NCBI RefSeq assembly: GCF_011753055.1
Contig: NZ_VWWJ01000027.1
Coordinates: 1 to 64,000, forward strand
Direction: 5' to 3'
Origin: Burkholderia sp. Ax-1719
GTDB lineage: Bacteria > Pseudomonadota > Gammaproteobacteria > Burkholderiales > Burkholderiaceae
DNA: 64,000 nucleotides
A program made the position numbers and the translations under genes. The notes beneath the pieces were generated by a model that was not told the origin of the DNA, made no database searches, and worked only from the letters and a program-made list of their open reading frames with translations. Of this stretch, positions 15,568 to 25,024 are shown in pieces; the stretch's first letter is position 1, and each line of letters begins with the position of its first letter.

Positions 15568-16811
15568 CGCGCGGCCTCTTTCTGCGCAGCTTGCGTAAGC
15601 GGCGCATCGACCCATTCCGCGCCGCTATCCGGCACGGCCAGGAAGCGTCGATACAACTCGTCCTGCGTCGCCTGCACATTCAAAGACTTGAACTGCTGCG
15701 GATAGAACCACTTCGCAAACGCCTCAATCGCGACGATGTTGTACGGCGAGTCGTAGTAATTGTGCGAAATACCGTGCACGCGGCCATCGTGAATCGCCTT
15801 GATGGTGTCGAAGCCCGGACGCGCGACCAGTTGCGCGAGGCTCGCCTGCGCATCGTGTTCGCTGGTTTCCGCGCCCACGCGCAGGGAGGCCAGGCCCGGC
15901 TTGGTGCGGCTGCCAGTGGCGATGTAGACATCCGGCTTCGACGCGATCACCTGCTCCATGCTGATGTCGCCGAGCACGCCCGGCAGCAGACCGGCGGCGA
16001 TATTGCGCCCGCCCGCCGCATCGACGAATTCGCCGAAGTTGCCCTTGCCCGCCGTATGGCAGCAGCCGGCGTCCCAGACGCCCGCGAGCATGTCGACGAA
16101 CACCTTCGGGCGCTGGTTCTCGGGAATCGTCTTGACGACGCTCTCCACCGCCGCGAGATGCTGCTGATAGAACTGGATATAGGCATCGGCCTGCTGCTCG
16201 CGATGCAGCACCTGGCCCAGCAGCTTGATGCTCGGCAGCGTGTTCTGCAGCGGATGCACGCGGAAGTCGATGAACACCACCGTCGTGCCGGTCGCTTCCA
16301 GTTGCTTCACGAGCGCGTTGTAGCGGCTCGGACCGTGGCCCGCGACGCTGAAAATCGCCACATCCGGCTTGAGCGCGAGGGCTTTCTCATCGCTGATGCT
16401 GTCTTCGGTGGCCTTGCCGATCAGCGGAATCGTGCGGATTTCCGGGAACTTGTGCGCGTAGGCATCGTAAGTCTGCGGGTCCATGGTCGGCAGATCGCCT
16501 TGCCAGCCGACGATGCGCGCGAGCGGCTTCGGCCCTTCGAGCAGCGCGACGGCGGACAGCAGACGGCTCTCGCCCAGCAGGATGCGGTGCGGATTCGCGG
16601 GAATCTTGACGGTGCGGCCCGCGAGGTCGGTGACCGTCAGCGCTGCGGCCGGCGAAGTTGCTGCGAGCGTTGCCGACGTGGCAACATTCGCGTCGGCGGG
16701 CGCGGCGGGCGTTGTGGCATAGGCCGCACCGGCCATCAAAACCGCGCCAGCGACGGCGGCGGCGCGCATAAGGTGAACGGAAACGCGGCGCATCGGCATG
16801 ATAGAATTCAT
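15564..16811 (-). CDS. iron-complex ABC transporter periplasmic substrate-binding protein (FecB/BtuF type)
   Basis: The 415-residue protein has a signal peptide (hydrophobic core AAAVAGAVLMAGAAYA) and an Ala-rich linker. The binding domain opens LTVTDLAGRTVKIPANPHRILL and contains LALKPDVAIFS and ASKPDVYIATG, all typical of class III periplasmic binding proteins for siderophores, heme or cobalamin. A Cys-Cys-His cluster (DAGCCHTAGKGNFGEFV) is unusual and could be a ligand or redox site. The nearby TonB receptor and Fur-like box favour an iron complex as substrate. The ATG at 16811 lies only 2 nt from the box; MPMRRVS a few codons on is an alternative start. Confidence 0.82.
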   Translation of the reverse strand: MNSIMPMRRVSVHLMRAAAVAGAVLMAGAAYATTPAAPADANVATSATLAATSPAAALTVTDLAGRTVKIPANPHRILLGESRLLSAVALLEGPKPLARIVGWQGDLPTMDPQTYDAYAHKFPEIRTIPLIGKATEDSISDEKALALKPDVAIFSVAGHGPSRYNALVKQLEATGTTVVFIDFRVHPLQNTLPSIKLLGQVLHREQQADAYIQFYQQHLAAVESVVKTIPENQRPKVFVDMLAGVWDAGCCHTAGKGNFGEFVDAAGGRNIAAGLLPGVLGDISMEQVIASKPDVYIATGSRTKPGLASLRVGAETSEHDAQASLAQLVARPGFDTIKAIHDGRVHGISHNYYDSPYNIVAIEAFAKWFYPQQFKSLNVQATQDELYRRFLAVPDSGAEWVDAPLTQAAQKEAAR

Positions 16812-16812
16812 A

Positions 16813-16833
16813 AATGAGAACGATTGCTATTTG
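16813..16833. promoter_or_regulatory. candidate Fur box
   Basis: AATGAGAACGATTGCTATTTG on this segment matches 13 of 17 positions of the Fur-type core TGAGAATGATTCTCATT. It sits at the start codon of the iron-type binding protein and in the region shared with the divergent two-component genes. It implies repression by Fe-Fur under iron-replete conditions. Confidence 0.5.
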
Positions 16834-16857
16834 CAGCCGACACTTTAGCGGCGCGAT

Positions 16858-16905
16858 GTAATGGCAATGTGTTGAGAAGCGGCCCTTTTGTAATGGAATG
16901 TGTTG
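16858..16905 (+). promoter_or_regulatory. direct repeats upstream of the response regulator
   Basis: GTAATGGCAATGTGTTG (16858-16874) and GTAATGGAATGTGTTG (16890-16905) are nearly identical and offset by 32 bp, three helical turns. They lie 41-88 bp before the response-regulator start. OmpR-family regulators bind direct repeats, so autoregulation and possibly control of the divergent ABC operon are plausible. Confidence 0.5.
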
Positions 16906-16945
16906 GCAGCGTTCGCGAGGGCTGCGGCAAAGAAGCGAATCCACG

Positions 16946-17695
16946 ATGGACCACATCCTCGTCGTCGACGACGACCCCAATATCCGCCAGCTTTTGCGCG
17001 ACTATCTGCGCGACATGGGCTACGAGGCGAGCGCCGCCTGCAACGGCGCGCAGATGAAGCAGATCCTGCGGCAAACGCGCATCGACCTGATCGTGCTCGA
17101 CCTGATGCTCGACGGCGAGGACGGCCTCGACCTCACGCGCGACCTGCGCCGCGAAAACGCCGTGCCGATCATCATGCTGTCCGCGCGCGGCGGTTTGCTC
17201 GACCGCATTCTGGGTCTGGAAATGGGCGCGGACGACTATCTGCCCAAGCCTTTTGATCCGCGCGAACTGGTCGCCAAGATCAAGGTGGTGTTGCGGCGCA
17301 CGCGCGCCGTGCCCGAACCCGCGTCGAATACGAACGGTACGAACGCGGCGAAAAGCCGTCATGCCGATGCCAGCGCCTTCGTCACTTTCGCAGGCTGGCG
17401 CCTGGACACGCGCATGAAGCAGATGCTTTCGCCCGAAGGTGTAGTGGTGTCGCTCGGCGGCTCCGACTACCGCACGCTGCGCACCCTGCTCGATCATCCC
17501 AACCGGCCGCTGTCGCGCGAATATCTGCTCGATCAGGTGTTCGATAAAGGCCACACCCCGCTCGACCGCTCCATCGACGTGTGCGTGAGCCGGCTGCGCC
17601 ATCACCTGAAGGATTCGGCGCGCAATGCCGCGCTGATCCGCACCGTGCGCAACGAAGGCTACATGCTGGTCGCCAACGTGGCCTACGAAGCGTGA
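16946..17695 (+). CDS. OmpR-family two-component response regulator
   Basis: This is a 249-residue regulator. The receiver domain has acidic pocket DDD (8-10), phosphoacceptor Asp52 in VLDLMLDG, Ser in MLSARGG and Lys in LPKPFDP. A winged-helix DNA-binding domain follows from about residue 145 (FAGWRLDTRMKQML to RTVRNEGYMLVANV). ATG 16946 is chosen because it gives the canonical MDHILVVDDDPNIR start; the frame opens earlier at 16898. It overlaps the histidine kinase by GTGA. Location opposite the iron importer and before the TonB receptor suggests control of metal or envelope functions. Confidence 0.9.
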   Translation: MDHILVVDDDPNIRQLLRDYLRDMGYEASAACNGAQMKQILRQTRIDLIVLDLMLDGEDGLDLTRDLRRENAVPIIMLSARGGLLDRILGLEMGADDYLPKPFDPRELVAKIKVVLRRTRAVPEPASNTNGTNAAKSRHADASAFVTFAGWRLDTRMKQMLSPEGVVVSLGGSDYRTLRTLLDHPNRPLSREYLLDQVFDKGHTPLDRSIDVCVSRLRHHLKDSARNAALIRTVRNEGYMLVANVAYEA

Positions 17696-19143
17696 TCACG
17701 ACACTGCGCACGACATTGCGCCGCCTCGTGTGGCCGGACACGCTGTTCGGCCGCCTCGTGCTGATCCTCGCGGCGGGTTTGTTCGCCGGCCAGTTGCTCA
17801 CCAGCACGATCTGGTTCGACACGCACGACAACCGCACGCTGGAGATTCCCGCGCGCCTGTTCGCGAGCCGTCTCGCCGATACGGTGCGCCTGCTTCAGCA
17901 TGCGCCCGATGCGGCCACGCGCGACGTGATCCGCGACGAATTGAGCGACTCGCGCTACACGCTGCGCTGGATCGCGGGCACGCCGACGGATCTTCCGCCC
18001 TTCGCCACGCCGCGATCGCTCACGCTGCGCGCCACGAGCGGACTCATCTCCGGCGTCATCCAGAAACGTCTTGGCGAACCCATCGAAGTACGTCTGCTCG
18101 ATGCACAGATACGCGACGACGCCGGGCGGCATCGCGGCATCCTGAGCCTGTTCGATTCGCGCATGCCCACAGGTGATTTCCACGTACTCCTGAACGTTCC
18201 GGGACAAGGCTGGCTCGACGTGCATTCGAACGAAGGCCAGGCGGGCATGCATTCCGAGCGCGGCGAACTGGTGTTCGACTATCTGCTGCGGATCTATCTG
18301 CTGCGCTTCGCCGCGGTGTGCGCGATCGCTTTTGTTGCCGTGCGCTTCGCGCTCGCGCCGCTGCGCCAGCTCACGCGCGCCGCCGAAGCGCTGGGCCGCA
18401 ATATCCACCGCGCGCCGCTGCCCGAAAACGGGCCGCAGGAAGTGCGCAGTGCGGCACAGTCGTTCAATGCGATGCAGCAGCAATTGATCGGCTATCTGAC
18501 CGAACGATCGCGCTTTCTCGCCGCTGTTTCGCACGATCTGCGCTCGCCCCTCACGCGCCTGCGACTGCGCGCCGAAATGTTGCCCGACGCCACATGGCGA
18601 GAACGTCTACGCAGCGATCTCGACGATATGGAAGCGATGGTGCGCGCCACGCTCGACGTCGTGCAGGGCGTGGAAATTGCCGAGGCGCGCCAGAAGATCG
18701 ATCTCGATTCAATGCTCGAAGGACTGGTGGAAGATGCGCGCGAAGCAGGTCTGGCGGCCAGCGTCACGGGCAGCACGCGCGCGCCGGTGAAAGGTTTCGC
18801 GCGCAACCTTAAGCGCTGTTTGCAGAATCTCGTCGACAACGCCATTCTCTATGGCGGACAAGCGCGCATTAGCGTGCGCGATGAGGGCCATCAGGTGCGC
18901 GTGTGCGTGAGCGACAATGGCCCCGGCATTGCCGATGCCGCGTTGCTCGAACGCGTATTCGAGCCGTATTTCCGCATCTCCGCCCAGCACGATGCAAGCA
19001 GGAGCGGCGGCACGGGCCTGGGTCTCACGATCGCGCGCAGCATCGCCGCCGCGCACGGCGGCACGCTCACGCTGAGCAATCGCATCGAGGCCGGCCGCAT
19101 CGCCGGGCTCGATGCCGAACTGATCCTGCCACGCGACGATTGA
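17692..19143 (+). CDS. membrane sensor histidine kinase
   Basis: The 483-residue partner of the preceding regulator has a transmembrane helix at ~20-42, a ~160-residue periplasmic sensor region, a second helix near 200-225, HAMP, HisKA with phospho-acceptor His281 in AAVSHDLRSPL, and HATPase_c with N box NLVDNAILYGG, G1 SDNGPGI and G2 GTGLGLTIA. The GTG start at 17692 overlaps the regulator stop. The stimulus is unknown: the periplasmic domain has no recognised fold. The stop codon lies inside a 10-bp hairpin shared with the convergent receptor gene. Confidence 0.9.
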   Translation: MITTLRTTLRRLVWPDTLFGRLVLILAAGLFAGQLLTSTIWFDTHDNRTLEIPARLFASRLADTVRLLQHAPDAATRDVIRDELSDSRYTLRWIAGTPTDLPPFATPRSLTLRATSGLISGVIQKRLGEPIEVRLLDAQIRDDAGRHRGILSLFDSRMPTGDFHVLLNVPGQGWLDVHSNEGQAGMHSERGELVFDYLLRIYLLRFAAVCAIAFVAVRFALAPLRQLTRAAEALGRNIHRAPLPENGPQEVRSAAQSFNAMQQQLIGYLTERSRFLAAVSHDLRSPLTRLRLRAEMLPDATWRERLRSDLDDMEAMVRATLDVVQGVEIAEARQKIDLDSMLEGLVEDAREAGLAASVTGSTRAPVKGFARNLKRCLQNLVDNAILYGGQARISVRDEGHQVRVCVSDNGPGIADAALLERVFEPYFRISAQHDASRSGGTGLGLTIARSIAAAHGGTLTLSNRIEAGRIAGLDAELILPRDD

Positions 19144-19155
19144 TGAATCGTCGCG
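19132..19155. terminator. hairpin at the end of the kinase gene
   Basis: CGCGACGATT and AATCGTCGCG form a perfect 10-bp stem with loop GATG. It overlaps the kinase stop codon and lies 11 bp before the convergent receptor stop. There is no U-tract. Confidence 0.5.
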
Positions 19156-19165
19156 CAAAGCCGCC

Positions 19166-21577
19166 TTAAAACACGTAGCGGGCGCGCAGATAGTAAAATC
19201 CGCCGTCGATGCCGATAGGCGAGGTCGTCGTGTCATACACCGCGCCTGCGTATTGCGCTGCGACCGGCAGTTTGCTGGGATAGGCGTTGAACAGATTGCG
19301 CGCGCCCACCGCCACATTGAAATGCTTCGTGACGCTGTAGCGCGCCTCGATATCGGTGGTGTATTCGGCCTTGTTGGTGAAAGGAATAAAGACCGTCACC
19401 GATCCCGCATTCGGTCCCGTGCGATACGACTCCTGCGCAGACGTGCTGCCATAGCGCGTTTCATGCAGCGAAAGCCCCCATTTCCCGTAATTCCACACGC
19501 CGCCCAGAATGATCTTGTTCTTGGGCGTGCCCGTGGTCAGATAGGCGATCTGCTGCGCATTCAACAGCGGCTTGCCATTCGCGCCCGCCGCCAGCCGCGT
19601 GAGCGAAGTGGTGTTGAAATTGATGCCCAGATCCCAGTCGATGCTACCGTACTGGCCCAGATACGTGCGATACGTGGCGGCCAGATCGAGGCCGCGCGTG
19701 CGCGTATTTGCGCCATTGGTGAAGTAGCTCGCGGATATCGCCGAAGCGGGAATCCCCAGTGGGGTCGAGAATCCCGCCAGCCCGATTGCGCTGATGGCCG
19801 CTGCGCCCGTCTGCGAGCCGCCTTCGACAATACGGTCGCGAATATCGATCTGATACGCGTCGATCGTCACGTTGAGATCGCGCGCGGGCGTGAGCACAAG
19901 GCCGATGTTATAGCTGGTCGACTTTTCCGGCTTGAGCGCCTGTGCGCCCAGCGCGCGCGCCGCAGCCGAATTGGCGGCGAGCAAGGCGAATGCCGAAGTG
20001 GGCGTCGGGCTGATCGTCGTATAGTATTCCTGAGCAAGTGAAGGCGCGCGAAAACCGGTGCTGACGCTGCCGCGCAAAGCGATCCACGGCGTGAAGTCGT
20101 AACGCGTGGCAATCTTGCCGTTGGTCGTATCGCCCACATCGCTGTAGTGCTCGAAGCGCCCCGCCAGATCGATGCGCCATTTGCGCGTGATATTCGTCGA
20201 GAGATCGATATAAGTGGCCAGTACGTTGCGCGTATTGTTGCTCTCGCTCGCAGGCGGCAAGCCCACCAGCGCGGGTGTGCCGCCATACAGATACGAATAC
20301 GGCTCGCCCGCGCCCACCGAATACCCTTCGATACGCTGCTCCACCCCAAACGAAACGTTCAGCGGTGCAGGCAGGAAGCCCAGATTGAAGGGCCGCGTGA
20401 GATCGAGGTTATTGGTCCATTGCGTATCCGCCTGGCGGCCGATATAGAACTTCGTGGGCGTTTGGCCCGTGGCCTGATAAAGCCCGATATTCGCCGACGA
20501 CGCTTGACTGAAATTGGCGTTGTCGCCGCCATAGGTCGAACTCAAATCCCATTTCCAGCCCAGCAGATTGTCGCCTTTCGCGCCAAGCGTGACAGAGAAG
20601 TCGTTTTCGCTCAGCAGATCCTGCGGCACGAAGCCGTTCGGATAAACACCGGGCAGCACGCTCGCGCCGCGCACGGTCTGATAGCTGGCCGCATCGCGAT
20701 GTGCGTAGGTGCCGAAGCCGTACAGCTGCACGTTGTCATTCAGAAAATAGCCCGCGTTGAAGCCCACGACCTGGCGCGTGCTGGCCGGATCGCCGATATA
20801 TTTGTTGCTGGCTTCGCCGGCCAGCGCGCCGGTATGCGCATATTGCTCGGTGCGATTGGTGTGATTTTCGCGCGACACTTCGGCGCTCAGATTCAGGAAG
20901 CCGCCTGGGCCTAGCGCGAAACCATAATTCGCGGACGTGCTCTGGCGCAACCCGTCGCCCTGATACGTCTGCCCCGTGAGACTTTCGATGTAACCGCCCT
21001 TGGTATCCGATTTCAGAATGATATTGATGACCCCGGCGATGGCATCGGAGCCGTATTGCGCCGCCGCGCCATCGCGCAGGATTTCCACGTGATCGACGGC
21101 GCTCACGGGAATCAGGTCGATGTCCACGCCGGTGGAGCCTTGCTGCGGGCCGGGATTGAGCGAGATTGTCGCGGTCGAATGACGGCGCTTGCCGTTGACG
21201 AGCACCAGCACCTGGTCCGGCGTCAGTCCGTGCAGCGTGAGCGTATCGACCAGCGCCGCCTGCGCGCCGCCCATCGCCTGCCGCTGGATCGCGGGCGAAA
21301 GCGAGACCAGCGCGTCGCGCAGATCGGTCTGGCCCGTGCTCTGCAATTGCGCGGCCGTAATCACGTCGACGGGCGTAAGACTGCGCGTGGCCTTCGTGGC
21401 CGTGCGCGTGCCTGTCACCACGACGCGGTCCTGCACCTGCACGTCCTGCTTCGACGACGTTGCGTCTGCCTGTGCAGCGTTACTCGCGTTGTTGCCGCCA
21501 GTGTTTTGCGCCTGCGCTGCCCCTGTCCATGCCACTGCGGCGATGGCTATCGACATCGCCCGATACGGTGTTCTCAT
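19166..21577 (-). CDS. TonB-dependent outer-membrane receptor
   Basis: The 803-residue receptor has a signal peptide ending AAQAQN. The plug domain (VVVTGTRTATKATRSLTPVDVI, QVLVLVNGKRRHS, VEILRDGAAAQYGSDAIAGVINI) precedes a long barrel ending YYLRARYVF with terminal Phe. Such receptors take up siderophores, heme, cobalamin or other large ligands using TonB energy. Position beside a FecB/C/E-type importer and two-component pair suggests one uptake pathway, though the receptor is in a separate transcription unit. The start MRTPYRAM is chosen for the signal peptide; the frame extends 31 codons upstream. No N-terminal FecA-type signalling domain is present. Confidence 0.9.
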   Translation of the reverse strand: MRTPYRAMSIAIAAVAWTGAAQAQNTGGNNASNAAQADATSSKQDVQVQDRVVVTGTRTATKATRSLTPVDVITAAQLQSTGQTDLRDALVSLSPAIQRQAMGGAQAALVDTLTLHGLTPDQVLVLVNGKRRHSTATISLNPGPQQGSTGVDIDLIPVSAVDHVEILRDGAAAQYGSDAIAGVINIILKSDTKGGYIESLTGQTYQGDGLRQSTSANYGFALGPGGFLNLSAEVSRENHTNRTEQYAHTGALAGEASNKYIGDPASTRQVVGFNAGYFLNDNVQLYGFGTYAHRDAASYQTVRGASVLPGVYPNGFVPQDLLSENDFSVTLGAKGDNLLGWKWDLSSTYGGDNANFSQASSANIGLYQATGQTPTKFYIGRQADTQWTNNLDLTRPFNLGFLPAPLNVSFGVEQRIEGYSVGAGEPYSYLYGGTPALVGLPPASESNNTRNVLATYIDLSTNITRKWRIDLAGRFEHYSDVGDTTNGKIATRYDFTPWIALRGSVSTGFRAPSLAQEYYTTISPTPTSAFALLAANSAAARALGAQALKPEKSTSYNIGLVLTPARDLNVTIDAYQIDIRDRIVEGGSQTGAAAISAIGLAGFSTPLGIPASAISASYFTNGANTRTRGLDLAATYRTYLGQYGSIDWDLGINFNTTSLTRLAAGANGKPLLNAQQIAYLTTGTPKNKIILGGVWNYGKWGLSLHETRYGSTSAQESYRTGPNAGSVTVFIPFTNKAEYTTDIEARYSVTKHFNVAVGARNLFNAYPSKLPVAAQYAGAVYDTTTSPIGIDGGFYYLRARYVF

Positions 21578-21887
21578 TGATGCCCCGACCCGAAGATTAG
21601 TAAGAGATGCTTCGCTATCTGGAATATGGAATAGCGCGTCATCTTGTCCGGGCTCGGGCCGCCGCTTCAACTAATTAATTCTGCGAAATTCATGATTAAA
21701 GCGCGGGATAGTGTCGATGCGGTTTGCGTAACGCGGCGTTTGTCGGGGTGCTCGTGTGCTGCGGCATCTAAAGCGTCCACGATGCCGGCGTCAGGCGACG
21801 CCATGATTGCTGATTCGATGCATCGTGCGCACGAATGCGCGAGGCCAGGAGGCTTGCTCGCCGCTGACGTTGCTGGCTGCGTGAGTG
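21578..21887. other. intergenic region upstream of the TonB receptor
   Basis: These 310 bases hold the receptor promoter and the end region of the STAND regulator. An AT-rich patch around 21668-21700 is the likely promoter. I see no convincing Fur box, hairpin with U-tract, or small gene. Confidence 0.4.
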
Positions 21888-24797
21888 TTAGTAAATGGTG
21901 TGATTGAGCGAAGTCAGCAGACTCGCAAGACGCTGCGCCTCGGGCATGCCCGGCTGCCCGACGAATGGCGCGTATGGCGTCAGCAATGCAATCGCTTCGC
22001 GTGTCGCGCCTTCCTGCGCGAGCGACGCCGCCAGATCGAGGGCCGCACGCAGCGCCAGCAAACGCGCCCCCTGCTCGTGCGCCAGTTCCATCGCTTCTTT
22101 CAAGGTGCGCCGTCCCGCATCGATGTGTCGCGATACGCCTGCCCTACCCGGTTTCGCATGCCGTTGTGCCCGCAACAATTCGATCACACCGCGCACGCGC
22201 AGCAACTCCGCCGCGAAACCGCTATCGCCGTGCGTAGTGCCGTGCCGCATTGCGGCTTCAAGCATATTCAGCGCGTCGTCGACACGGCCCGCGTCAGCCA
22301 GCGCCTGCGCGCAGACGGTCTCCAGCGGCCCCACCAGACGACGGAAATCGCGTGACGCCAGTTGCGCAAGTCCCGCTTCGAGACGCGCGAGACCTCGTGC
22401 TTTGCTGCCGGTTTGCAGATCGAGTTGCCCGGCAAGACATTCGCCATAAGCCTGCCAGCCTTCGAAGCGATGCAGCGCCGCCTGCGAGCGCAGCAGCGTC
22501 AGATGGCGTTGCGCTTCGGCGATATTGCCGCATGAGAGATGCAGCGGCACGACCACCACCGCCAGCAGATGGCAGAGCGTCGGCTCCAGCATGTCGGCGC
22601 GCACGTGATTGAGGGCGCGCTGGCTCAGTTGCAGCGCGAGCGCAGCGTCGCCTTCGAGCCAGGCGATACGCGCAAGCGTGCCGGTGCCGAAGATGCGCGG
22701 ATCGACGGACAGGTCGCTATCCTCGCGCTGAGGCAGTCCGTTCGCGTACAGGCGATCGAGTTCGGCCAGCGTGCCTTCGAGCCGCTCCCGTGCCTGCCCA
22801 AGCTCGCCGAAGCAATGCAGCGAAGCCGCCAGCATCGCGCTCGCGCAGAGCTTCTGCCAGGCCGTGCCGGAGCGCGCGGCGCAGACTTCCAGCCGGGTGG
22901 CAAAGCGCAGCGAGGCGTGGATCTCGCCCGCGTTCATCGCCGCGTTCCAGAGTCCCCAGAGCGCGCGGGCGGCAAACGTATCGTCGCCGCACGCCTGCGC
23001 GCGCGCGAGCACTTCGCGCCAGTGACGCGCAGCGTCGGCGGGCGCGCCGCCGGTCAACAACATGGTCGCCGCGAAGGCTGCGCGCACGCGCATGGCGCAC
23101 ACCGGATCGACCTTGGCGGCGGCATCGGCCGCCAGGCCATCGAGCGCGGCCAGCGCGCGTGCGGCGCGTTCGTGGCACTCGTGCACCAGCCCGGCGTCGA
23201 GCAGCGTGCCCACGAACGATCCGGCCAGCGCCACGCCCAGTACCGCGTCTCCTTCAGACGAAAACGCCCAGTCCCATGCGCGCCGCGCGTCGTCGAGCGA
23301 GGGCCGCGCGCGCACGTGCATCGGATTGGGCGTGCGCGATGGCGCGAGCGCGGCGCGATCTTCGATATGAGGTTGCAAATAGCGCAAATGGCGCTCGCCG
23401 ACGCTGCGCAACGCGCCTTCTTCGCGCAGCTTGCTCATCGCGTACGCACGCGTGGATTCGGTGAGACGGTACAGCGCAATCGCGCCGCGAAACTCCACCG
23501 CGAGCAGCGATTTGGCGACCAGTTCCCCGAGCGAAGCGATCACCGCGGCGACGGGATCGTCCGGCTCGGCAGCCACCGCGCACACTGCTTCGAAGGTGAA
23601 CGCGCCCGCGAAGAACGCGAGATTGCGCAGCAGCGCACGCGCGTGGACGTCGAGCAGCGCATAGCTCCAGTCGAAGGTTGCGCGCAAGGTCTGCTGGCGT
23701 GGCGAGGCATCCCGCGGGCCGCCGCTGAGCAGATCCAGCCGCTCGTCCATGCTGTGATGCAGGCGCGCCGCCACGCCCTCGATGCCAAGCGTCGCCACGC
23801 GCGCCGCCGCCAGTTCGATGGCGAGCGGCAGCCCATCCAGGCGGCGACAGATATCGGCCACGAGACGAACGCTCGCCGCGTCGTGGCCGCAGGCGGGCGC
23901 ATGGCTGCGCGCGCGTTGCAGGAACAGCGCGACCGCGCCGTGCGCGAGCATTGTTTCCACGCTTGCACCTTCGGGCGGCACGGCAAGCGGCTCGACGCGA
24001 AAGAGCGTTTCGGCGCGGATCGCCAGCGGCTCTCGGCTCGTCACCAGCACGCGCAGCGCCGCGCAGGTCGCAAGCGTTTCGACCAGCGCAGCCGCGATGT
24101 CGATCACATGTTCGGCGTTATCGAGCACGAGCAGCGCGCCTTGCGGAGGCAACAGTTCGCGGATCGCTTGCAGCAGACGCGCTTCGCTGCCGATCGCATG
24201 CGGACCGATCTGCCACGCGAGCGCGAGCGCCGCCAGCACGGCTTCGCGCGTTTGCGCCGAAGCCAGTTCGACGAAACGCACGGCTCGTGCGCCCGATTCG
24301 CCCATCGCATGCGCCACTCGCACCGCGAGCGCGGTTTTGCCGACGCCGCCCGCGCCTGCCAGCGTGAGCACCGGCGCTTCATTGAGTTGGGCAAGGATGC
24401 GCGCGACTTCGTCGTCGCGGCCGATCAGCGGCGTGGCGTAGATGGGCAGATCCGCGCCCAGGCGTGGCTCGCCCTGCGCATTCGGATTATTGAAGGCCGC
24501 GGGTTCGCCCACGCGCTTGACGAGCAGATAGCCGCGCCCCGTGACGGTCTTGATGAGTTCGCGATCCTCGCCCAGCGCCTTGCGCAGCGCGGCGATATGC
24601 ACCTGCAGGCGGTTTTCCTCGACGATCTGCCGAGGCCAGACCGCGTCGATGATGTCGTCCTTGGCGACGATTGCGCCATTGGCGCGATACAGCACCTCGA
24701 GGATGTCGAAGGCGCGCGAACTGATGCGCAGCGCACGTCCGTCGCGGCGCATCTCGCGTTGCTCGAAATTGATCCGCACGGCGCCAATCTTGATCAC
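21888..24797 (-). CDS. winged-helix/STAND ATPase transcriptional regulator
   Basis: The 969-residue protein has an N-terminal OmpR-type winged helix (1-95, ending TVTGRGYLLVKRV) and no receiver domain. An NB-ARC-like ATPase follows with Walker A GAGGVGKT (148-155) and Walker B LLVLDN, and the C-terminal ~500 residues are Ala/Leu-rich helical repeats of TPR type. This architecture matches STAND regulators that oligomerise on DNA after binding ATP and an inducer. The GTG start at 24797 has AGGAGAG upstream. The target is unknown; neighbours are a TonB receptor and an amine-oxidase-like enzyme, both on the same strand. Confidence 0.82.
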   Translation of the reverse strand: MIKIGAVRINFEQREMRRDGRALRISSRAFDILEVLYRANGAIVAKDDIIDAVWPRQIVEENRLQVHIAALRKALGEDRELIKTVTGRGYLLVKRVGEPAAFNNPNAQGEPRLGADLPIYATPLIGRDDEVARILAQLNEAPVLTLAGAGGVGKTALAVRVAHAMGESGARAVRFVELASAQTREAVLAALALAWQIGPHAIGSEARLLQAIRELLPPQGALLVLDNAEHVIDIAAALVETLATCAALRVLVTSREPLAIRAETLFRVEPLAVPPEGASVETMLAHGAVALFLQRARSHAPACGHDAASVRLVADICRRLDGLPLAIELAAARVATLGIEGVAARLHHSMDERLDLLSGGPRDASPRQQTLRATFDWSYALLDVHARALLRNLAFFAGAFTFEAVCAVAAEPDDPVAAVIASLGELVAKSLLAVEFRGAIALYRLTESTRAYAMSKLREEGALRSVGERHLRYLQPHIEDRAALAPSRTPNPMHVRARPSLDDARRAWDWAFSSEGDAVLGVALAGSFVGTLLDAGLVHECHERAARALAALDGLAADAAAKVDPVCAMRVRAAFAATMLLTGGAPADAARHWREVLARAQACGDDTFAARALWGLWNAAMNAGEIHASLRFATRLEVCAARSGTAWQKLCASAMLAASLHCFGELGQARERLEGTLAELDRLYANGLPQREDSDLSVDPRIFGTGTLARIAWLEGDAALALQLSQRALNHVRADMLEPTLCHLLAVVVVPLHLSCGNIAEAQRHLTLLRSQAALHRFEGWQAYGECLAGQLDLQTGSKARGLARLEAGLAQLASRDFRRLVGPLETVCAQALADAGRVDDALNMLEAAMRHGTTHGDSGFAAELLRVRGVIELLRAQRHAKPGRAGVSRHIDAGRRTLKEAMELAHEQGARLLALRAALDLAASLAQEGATREAIALLTPYAPFVGQPGMPEAQRLASLLTSLNHTIY

Positions 24798-25024
24798 TGC
24801 CCTCTCCTGGAACCACCGGGATGCAGCGCGGGCATTCAGCCGCGCGCCGGAAAAGGCGAGGCAAGCCTCGCCGCGAACGATGGCGCGAGCGGATTGTAAG
24901 CGATCAATTCGCGTGCGTAATGAATTGAAATGCTTTCTGTATCAAATTAGAGGGCGGGATCAGTCAAGATCGGCGCATATCTGCAAATTCAGGCCAGCGC
25001 GCCGATTCAGACGGCGGGCGCGCC

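Noticed and set aside
22539..24899. 786-codon open frame on the + strand opposite the STAND regulator
   Set aside because: Its Arg/His/Gln-rich translation has no domain, and the minus-strand frame has recognisable motifs throughout. It is an antisense shadow of high-GC codon use.
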